A stretch of DNA of 64,000 bases, from assembly GCF_000212695.1 (NCBI RefSeq), contig NC_015514.1, forward strand, positions 1,674,001 through 1,738,000, read 5' to 3'. This stretch comes from Cellulomonas fimi ATCC 484 (lineage in GTDB: Bacteria > Actinomycetota > Actinomycetes > Actinomycetales > Cellulomonadaceae). Positions 63,846 to 64,000 of the stretch are shown in pieces (within the stretch, counting starts at the first letter, position 1; each line of letters starts with the position of its first letter). The translations under genes were made by a program, and so were the position numbers. The notes beneath the pieces were generated by a model. The model was not told the origin of the DNA. It saw nothing but the letters and a program-made list of their open reading frames with translations, and searched no databases.

Positions 63846-64000
63846 TCAGTGCCGGCGCAGCGCTGCGACGAGCTCGGACTTCCGCATCGACGACCGCCCC
63901 TGGATGCCGACCTCGGCGGCCTTCGTGCGCAGGTCCGCGACGGTCCAGTCCTCGTAGTCGCCGGAGCGGCCGCCCGCGCGGCCCACGGAGGCGCGCGACG
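63846..64000 (-). CDS. Rho_N/SAP-like small protein, C-terminal end (partial)
   Basis: Reading in from the right edge on the minus strand, the last 51 codons end at TGA (63846-63848). The text [19 protein letters not shown] followed by [17 protein letters not shown] fits the Rho-termination-factor N-terminal domain, a helical module found alone or at the end of many actinobacterial proteins. What precedes it is outside the window, so the full protein cannot be named. Confidence 0.7.
   Translation of the reverse strand, partial: SRASVGRAGGRSGDYEDWTVADLRTKAAEVGIQGRSSMRKSELVAALRRH

Overview
The window is 64 kb of very GC-rich actinobacterial chromosome, densely coded on both strands, with many GTG starts and 4-nt start/stop overlaps. 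A secreted family-9 cellulase at 4243-7548 looks, from memory, like CenC of Cellulomonas fimi (32-residue leader, two N-terminal CBM4 modules, GH9 domain, two C-terminal Ig-like modules, 1101 residues). The source is therefore probably C. fimi or a very close relative. No database search was possible. I saw no tRNA, rRNA, CRISPR array, insertion sequence or prophage; nearly everything is core genome with small accessory insertions.

Layout. 1-4068: translation block infB (3' end), rbfA, truB, split by a divergent MFS exporter/TetR pair. 4069-7630: cenC with a CelR/CebR-type operator and a second LacI-type dyad. 7794-13083: ribF, rpsO, pnp and an M16 peptidase. 13325-17268: AraC-like regulator, dapB, TPR membrane protein, GNAT, AzlCD. 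17331-25967: aldehyde dehydrogenase, thyA-dfrA, dapA, RNase J, DMT transporter, GlxA-type regulator, MBL-fold protein. 25984-36309: winged-helix protein, ftsK coupled to a GGDEF/EAL protein, CapA-like protein, pgsA-cinA-clgR, and nei. 36421-48419: lhr (upstream of nei), DUF3046, a holin-phosphodiesterase plus MBL pair, SOS-controlled recA-recX, RNase Y. 48512-51892: gluABCD glutamate-type ABC importer. 52048-62586: miaB, two YbjN proteins, a LigB-like protein, miaA-dapF-thioredoxin-like, a methyltransferase, hflX and a DinG-like helicase. 62690-64000: lactate dehydrogenase and the end of a Rho_N-type protein.

How it fits together. Three lysine/diaminopimelate genes (dapB, dapA, dapF) are dispersed among nucleotide (thyA, dfrA), RNA-processing (pnp, rnj, rny, miaA, miaB, truB, rbfA) and DNA-repair genes (recA, recX, nei, lhr, dinG). 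Transcription signals are readable: strong GC hairpins without U-tracts end many units, and a TANNNT hexamer sits 6-8 nt before the start codon of a dozen genes, suggesting frequent leaderless transcription. The most interesting unexplained items are the YbjN-YbjN-LigB block between miaB and miaA, the repeats and GGAAC-N18-GTT element before clgR, the ftsK/c-di-GMP overlap, the holin-phosphodiesterase/MBL pair before recA, and the structured rpsO-pnp spacer.
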